The position numbers and the translations under genes are program-made. Source: Gemmatimonadota bacterium (GTDB taxonomy: Bacteria > Gemmatimonadota > Gemmatimonadetes > Gemmatimonadales > Gemmatimonadaceae). Taken from it: DNA of 64,000 nucleotides. This document shows positions 59,805-64,000 of this stretch, piece after piece. The DNA lies in NCBI GenBank assembly GCA_016191225.1, contig JACPPC010000003.1, positions 1-64,000 of the forward strand, given 5' to 3'. How positions within the stretch are numbered: position 1 is the first letter of the stretch; every line of letters begins with the position of its first letter. The notes under the pieces are model-generated. The model was not told where the DNA came from, did not search any database, and was given only the letters and a program-made list of their open reading frames with translations.

Positions 59805-62561
59805 GTGACCAGCCCCGCGCTCACGTCCGAACGCGACCGCGAGGTCCTGCGGTCGTTCGCCCGACGGATCGACCCGTCGGACGCGGGCGCGCACAACAAC
59901 CTCGGCGTCCTCTACTACAACCGCGGCCTCCACGACGAGGCGGTGCACGCGTTCATGCGCGCCCTCGAGCTCGACCCCAGGATGCAGGTCGCGCAGCGCA
60001 ACCTGGAGATCGCGTACTTCCAGACCGGCTACTACGACCGCCGCGTCGGCGAGCTGCGCGACATCCTCCGCCACGCCCCCGCCGACCGCGAGGCCCGCTG
60101 GGAGCTCGGCCGCACCTCCGCCCTCCTTGGCGAGCACGCCGCCGCCGTGGCCGAGTTCACCGAGCTCCTCCGCCACCACCCCGACGACCTCAGCACCCTC
60201 GTGCAGCTCGGCCTCGCCGAGAAGGCCGGCGGCGACCTCGACGACGCCCTGCGCTGGTTCGACCGCGCCCTCGCCGTCGAGCCCGCCAGCTCGCTCGTCC
60301 ACCTGCACCGCGGCGAGGTGCTCTACAACCGCGGCATGAACGAGGACGCCCTCGCCTCGCTCCACCGCGCCACCGAGCTCAGCCCCGACAACGCCGACGC
60401 CCACTACCTGATGGGCTTCGTGCTCGGCGACATGGGGCGCCACCACGAGGCGCGCGCCGCGCAGCGGCGCGCCATGCAGCTCAACCCGTCCCTCGGCCGC
60501 GTGCAGGCCAACCTCTCCATCGACCGCTACAGCGACCAGAAGTACCAGGAACTCGCCCCCGCCGGGGCGCAGCGCCGCTCGCAGCAGATGATGGCCGTGG
60601 CCGAGGAGGGGCAGCTCGCCCACTACAACCTCGGCGTCGCCTTCCGCCAGAAGGGCTACTACCAGGACGCGCTGCGCGAGTATCGCATCGCCCTCGAGCG
60701 CGGCGAGGACCGCGACCTCGTGCGCCAGGCGATGGCCGAGGTCTTCCTCCTCTCCCGCGACACTGCGCAGGCCGTGGCGATGTACGAGGAGGCGCTGCGC
60801 GCGCAGCCCGGCTCGCCCAAGCTCTGGAACGAGCGCGGGGTCGCCCTGCACCAGGACGGCAAGTTCGAGGACGCCGCCCAGAGCTACCGCCAGGCGATCG
60901 AGGCCGACCGCCGCTACGCCCTCGCCTGGAACAACCTTGGCGTCTCGCGCTACCACGCCGGCGCCGGCGAGGAGGCGATCGACGCCTTTCGCACCGCCCT
61001 CGACATCCAGCCGGGATTCGTGAAGGCGCGGCTCAACCTCGCCCTGCTGCTCTACAAGGGCAAGCGCCTCCAGCTCGCCCTCGAGGCCTACCGCACCGTG
61101 CTCGAGAGCGAGCCGGAGCATCCCGTGGCGTGGAACGGCATCGGCCTCGTGCTCGCCGAGCTCCGGCGCCATGAGGAGGCGCGGGCCAGCTTCGCCCGCG
61201 CCATCCAGGCCCGCCCGGAGTTCGCCGAGGCCCACTACAACCTCTCGTTCTGCCTCTCCAACCTCGGCGACTTCGAGGGGGCCCTGCGCGAGACCAAGCG
61301 CGCCCTCGAGCTCGACCCCTACTACGTGGCGCAGAAGTTCGAGCTCGCGATCGACCTCCAGCACGAGGATCCCGACTTCTCGATCGTCCCCGACCTCGGG
61401 GGCGAGCACCGGAGCTCGGCGCCGGTGCACGAGTTCTCGTTCGACCCACGGCTCCTCGACTCGGTCTTCAGCACCCTCGCCACCCCGGCCGCGGCGCCCG
61501 CCCCGGCGGAGGCCCCCGACGCCCGGCCGTACGCGATGGCCGCCGAGTTCCTCGCCCAGCATGCGTACGACCGCGCCTCGGCCGAGGTCAGCCGCGCCCT
61601 GTCGCGCGGTGCCGACCGGGCCGAGGGGCTCACCCTCCTCGGCGAGATCTTCGCCACCCGCGGCCTGCACGGCGAGGCGCTCGAGCGGTTCGGCGAGGCG
61701 CTCGCCCTCGCGCCCGATCGCGTGGGTGCCCTTGCCGGGCGGGCCCGCTCGCTCCTCGCCCTCGGACGGGCCGAGGCCGCCCGCGAGACCGCCGACGCCC
61801 TGGTCGGCATCGTGCGCGACGACGTCGCCACGCTGATCCTCGCCGCCGACGCGCGCATCGCCTCCGACGACCCCGCCGCCGCCCTCGAGGCGCTCGCCCA
61901 GGCCGGGGCCATGGCGCCGCGCCGCGCCGACATCCACGCCCGCACCGGCGACGTCTTTCGCGCGCTCGACGACCCGCGGAACGCCGCCGCCGCCTACCGC
62001 CGGGCCCTCGACCTCGACGCGGGGTACGGCGCCGTGCGCCTGTCGCTGGCGCGCCTGCTCAGCGCACAGGGCGAGGGCGCGGGGGCCGAGGAGCAGCTCC
62101 TCGCCGCGATCGATGCCGTGCCCACGTGGGACGAGCCCCAGCTCGAGCTGGCGAGGCTGCGTCGCCACCTCGACCGGCCGCACGAGGCGATGGACCTGCT
62201 GATCGCGGTGCTGCGGCGCGACCCGTACCACTTCGAGGCCCTGCTCACCCTTGGCGAGTCACTCCTCGACACCGGCGAGGTGCGCGACGCGGCGACCGCC
62301 TTCGCCCGCATCCTGCGCTTCGACCCGTCGCACGCCGGGGCGCTGTACTACAGCGGCACGCTGCTGGCCCGCCAAAGCCGCTGGCGCGACGCGATCATCG
62401 CCTGGCACCGCGTGACGGAGGTCGAGCCCGCCGGCGAGTGGGCGCGCCGCGCCCGCAAGGAGGCGCGCACCGCCGCCGAGCTGTCGCACATCTTCACCCA
62501 GCCCGGCGACCCGGGCGTGACGCCGGTGGGCTCGCCCGCCCTTCCCTCCGGGGCGCGCTAG
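59805..62561 (+). CDS. Large TPR-repeat protein
   Basis: A 918-residue protein from GTG 59805 made of about 20 TPR-like helix pairs (for example HNNLGVLYYNRGLHDEA and WNNLGVSRYHAGAGEEA), with a Pro/Ala-rich hinge around residues 560-575. No signal peptide; a cytoplasmic scaffold. It follows cheC by 10 bp and overlaps the next gene by one to three bases. Confidence 0.9.
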   Translation: MTSPALTSERDREVLRSFARRIDPSDAGAHNNLGVLYYNRGLHDEAVHAFMRALELDPRMQVAQRNLEIAYFQTGYYDRRVGELRDILRHAPADREARWELGRTSALLGEHAAAVAEFTELLRHHPDDLSTLVQLGLAEKAGGDLDDALRWFDRALAVEPASSLVHLHRGEVLYNRGMNEDALASLHRATELSPDNADAHYLMGFVLGDMGRHHEARAAQRRAMQLNPSLGRVQANLSIDRYSDQKYQELAPAGAQRRSQQMMAVAEEGQLAHYNLGVAFRQKGYYQDALREYRIALERGEDRDLVRQAMAEVFLLSRDTAQAVAMYEEALRAQPGSPKLWNERGVALHQDGKFEDAAQSYRQAIEADRRYALAWNNLGVSRYHAGAGEEAIDAFRTALDIQPGFVKARLNLALLLYKGKRLQLALEAYRTVLESEPEHPVAWNGIGLVLAELRRHEEARASFARAIQARPEFAEAHYNLSFCLSNLGDFEGALRETKRALELDPYYVAQKFELAIDLQHEDPDFSIVPDLGGEHRSSAPVHEFSFDPRLLDSVFSTLATPAAAPAPAEAPDARPYAMAAEFLAQHAYDRASAEVSRALSRGADRAEGLTLLGEIFATRGLHGEALERFGEALALAPDRVGALAGRARSLLALGRAEAARETADALVGIVRDDVATLILAADARIASDDPAAALEALAQAGAMAPRRADIHARTGDVFRALDDPRNAAAAYRRALDLDAGYGAVRLSLARLLSAQGEGAGAEEQLLAAIDAVPTWDEPQLELARLRRHLDRPHEAMDLLIAVLRRDPYHFEALLTLGESLLDTGEVRDAATAFARILRFDPSHAGALYYSGTLLARQSRWRDAIIAWHRVTEVEPAGEWARRARKEARTAAELSHIFTQPGDPGVTPVGSPALPSGAR

Positions 62562-63706
62562 TGGCGATCGAGGGCCCCCTCCGCGAGCTCGGCATCCACG
62601 ACGTCTTCCAGCTCCTCGACCTGAGCCGGAAGACGGGGACGCTGGCCGTCACGTCGGAGCTGCGCGACAACGAGGGGACGGTCTACTTCGACGCCGGCAA
62701 GGTCATCTACGCCACCATCAAGTCGAACCCGCATCCCCTCGGGCTGATGCTGGTCAAGTCGGGGAGGGTGACGGAGGCCGACCTCGACCGCGCCCTCCTC
62801 GCCCAGAAGTCCCGCCCCGGCGTGAAGTTCGGCGCAATCCTCGTCGAGATGGGGGTGATCACCCCGCGCGAGCTCGAGCGGCAGGTCAAGCTGCAGATCG
62901 AGGAGGTCGTCTTCGAGCTGATGTCGTGGCGCGAGGGCTTCTTCTCCTTCACCGAGCGCGACATGACCGACGTCCCCGCCGGCGCGACGGTGCAGGTGAG
63001 CACCGAGTCGCTGCTCATGGAGGGGGCGCGCCGCATCGACGAGTGGAGCCGCATCGCCGACAAGGTGCCGCACCTCGCCGTCATCCCCGTCCTCGCCGAC
63101 GTCTCCGACGCCCACTCGGCGCAGCTCGAGCTCCTCCCCAACGAGTGGGAGATGCTGAGCATGATCGACGGAGGAGCCGACCTCCGCGAGATCGCCGCCG
63201 CCCTCGTCCGCAGCGAGTTCGACGTCGCCCGCATCGCCTACGGCCTCGTCAGCACCGGCATCGTGACGCTGCGCATGCCGTCGCGGGTCAGCACCCGCGC
63301 CCTCCTCCCCGTGGACGACGCCACGCCGCACCTCACGGCGGCCAGCGCGGCGCTGGCGGAGAACCAGCTCGAGGCCGCGCTGGTGGCGGCGCGGCAGGCG
63401 ATCGCCGCCGACCCCGGGTCCGTCGACGGGCGCCTCCTCGCCGGCCGGGCCCTGCTGCGGCTGGGCCACCTGGGCGAGGCCGTGGACGAGCTGCGCCGCG
63501 GCGCGCAACTGGATCCCTCGAACCCGGCGATGTCGCTGGAACTGGCGTTCGCGGCCGCCCGGGCAGGACATTTCGCGGAGGCGCTGGAGCGGTGGCAGCG
63601 GTATCTCGCCGAGATGCCCGCCTCGCCCCTCGGCCCGCGCGTGCGCGCGGCCATCGAGGCCACGCGCCGGCTCACCGCCCTGATCGAGGAACACGCGAGT
63701 GTCTGA
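62561..63706 (+). CDS. DUF4388 (PATAN-like) domain protein with TPR
   Basis: A 381-residue protein from GTG 62561 (TAGTG overlap). The N-terminal GPLRELGIHDVFQLLDLSRKTGTLAV is the DUF4388/PATAN type seen in signal-output proteins of the Myxococcus/cyanobacterial kind; the middle is helical; the last ~90 residues are TPR-like. Likely downstream of the chemosensory pathway. Confidence 0.85.
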   Translation: MAIEGPLRELGIHDVFQLLDLSRKTGTLAVTSELRDNEGTVYFDAGKVIYATIKSNPHPLGLMLVKSGRVTEADLDRALLAQKSRPGVKFGAILVEMGVITPRELERQVKLQIEEVVFELMSWREGFFSFTERDMTDVPAGATVQVSTESLLMEGARRIDEWSRIADKVPHLAVIPVLADVSDAHSAQLELLPNEWEMLSMIDGGADLREIAAALVRSEFDVARIAYGLVSTGIVTLRMPSRVSTRALLPVDDATPHLTAASAALAENQLEAALVAARQAIAADPGSVDGRLLAGRALLRLGHLGEAVDELRRGAQLDPSNPAMSLELAFAAARAGHFAEALERWQRYLAEMPASPLGPRVRAAIEATRRLTALIEEHASV

Positions 63707-64000
63707 CGACATCGCCCGCCTGAGTGAAGCGCTGGCCCGCGATCCCGCGAGCCTCGCCTTCATCGAGCTCGCCGAGGCGCTGCGCAAGCGCGGCGATGTC
63801 GAGGTGGCGACCAAGGTCGCGCTCCGGGGCCTCGAGCGGCACCCCCACCTCGGCGCGGCGCACGACGTCCTCGCCCGCCTCTACGCGGACGCGGGGGACC
63901 TCGAGCGCGCCTTCGACGAGTGGGACATGGTGCTGCGCTTCACCCCCGGGCACGCCGGCGCGCTCAAGGGGCTCGGCTTCGTGCGCTTCCACCAGGGGCA
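63699..64000 (+). CDS. TPR protein, 5' part (runs out of the window)
   Basis: GTG 63699 overlaps the DUF4388 gene by 8 bp. The ~100 visible residues are TPR-like (DPASLAFIELAEALRKRGD). No signal peptide. Its end is beyond 64000. Confidence 0.8.
   Translation, partial: MSDDIARLSEALARDPASLAFIELAEALRKRGDVEVATKVALRGLERHPHLGAAHDVLARLYADAGDLERAFDEWDMVLRFTPGHAGALKGLGFVRFHQG

Noticed and set aside
56513-59899. A minus-strand open frame of 1128 codons over cheW-cheC
   Set aside because: Antisense to clear chemosensory genes, low-complexity His/Arg/Ala composition.

Overview
The window is very G+C-rich DNA (about 70% by eye) with many GTG starts and tightly packed genes, many overlapping by 4 bp (ATGA/GTGA). 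Outer-membrane lipoproteins, a porin-like barrel, LpoB, a PEP-CTERM protein and system I cytochrome c maturation show a Gram-negative (diderm) cell. The gene content and the housekeeping block tilS-hpt-ftsH-yggS-divIVA-punA-ileS-dksA/traR-lspA-rluD-che suggest a Gemmatimonadota-like bacterium. That assignment is an inference from gene content and was not tested by a search.

Layout. (1) 1-2488: accessory end with the C-terminal part of an RHS polymorphic toxin, a possible immunity gene and a decayed IS3-family element. (2) 2489-7438: a secreted VanX-type dipeptidase, two unknown genes, fumarylacetoacetase, a small unknown gene and a methyltransferase. (3) 7508-14223, minus strand: an electron-transfer operon with a nine-heme lipoprotein, a membrane-anchored 20-heme NapC-type cytochrome, an outer-membrane barrel and a 16-heme cytochrome. 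(4) 14638-21821, plus strand, divergent from (3): a NapA-like molybdoenzyme lacking the expected Mo-binding Cys, a five-heme NapB-like cytochrome, a tetraheme lipoprotein, a Tat-exported iron-sulfur subunit with one unusual cluster site, an NrfD-type quinone subunit and a slipin. (5) 21844-28416, minus strand: a zinc-ribbon protein and a complete ccmABCDEFGH operon. (6) 28695-44380: mixed metabolism and envelope genes (glycosyltransferase, diheme cytochrome, nitronate monooxygenase-like protein, penicillin acylase family, AIM24, LpoB and other lipoproteins, M28 peptidase, PEP-CTERM protein, PfpI-family protein). (7) 44446-56270: housekeeping block. (8) 56245-64000: chemosensory genes cheW-cheY-cheA-cheC followed by TPR and DUF4388-type proteins.

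The most striking content is (3)-(5). About 54 heme-attachment motifs lie in five cytochrome genes, next to a barrel gene, a quinone-linked Mo/Fe-S complex and the maturation machinery. The simplest reading is electron transfer from the quinone pool across the periplasm, possibly through the outer membrane to an extracellular or surface acceptor. The direction of flow and the substrate cannot be read from sequence. No tRNA, rRNA or CRISPR array was seen.
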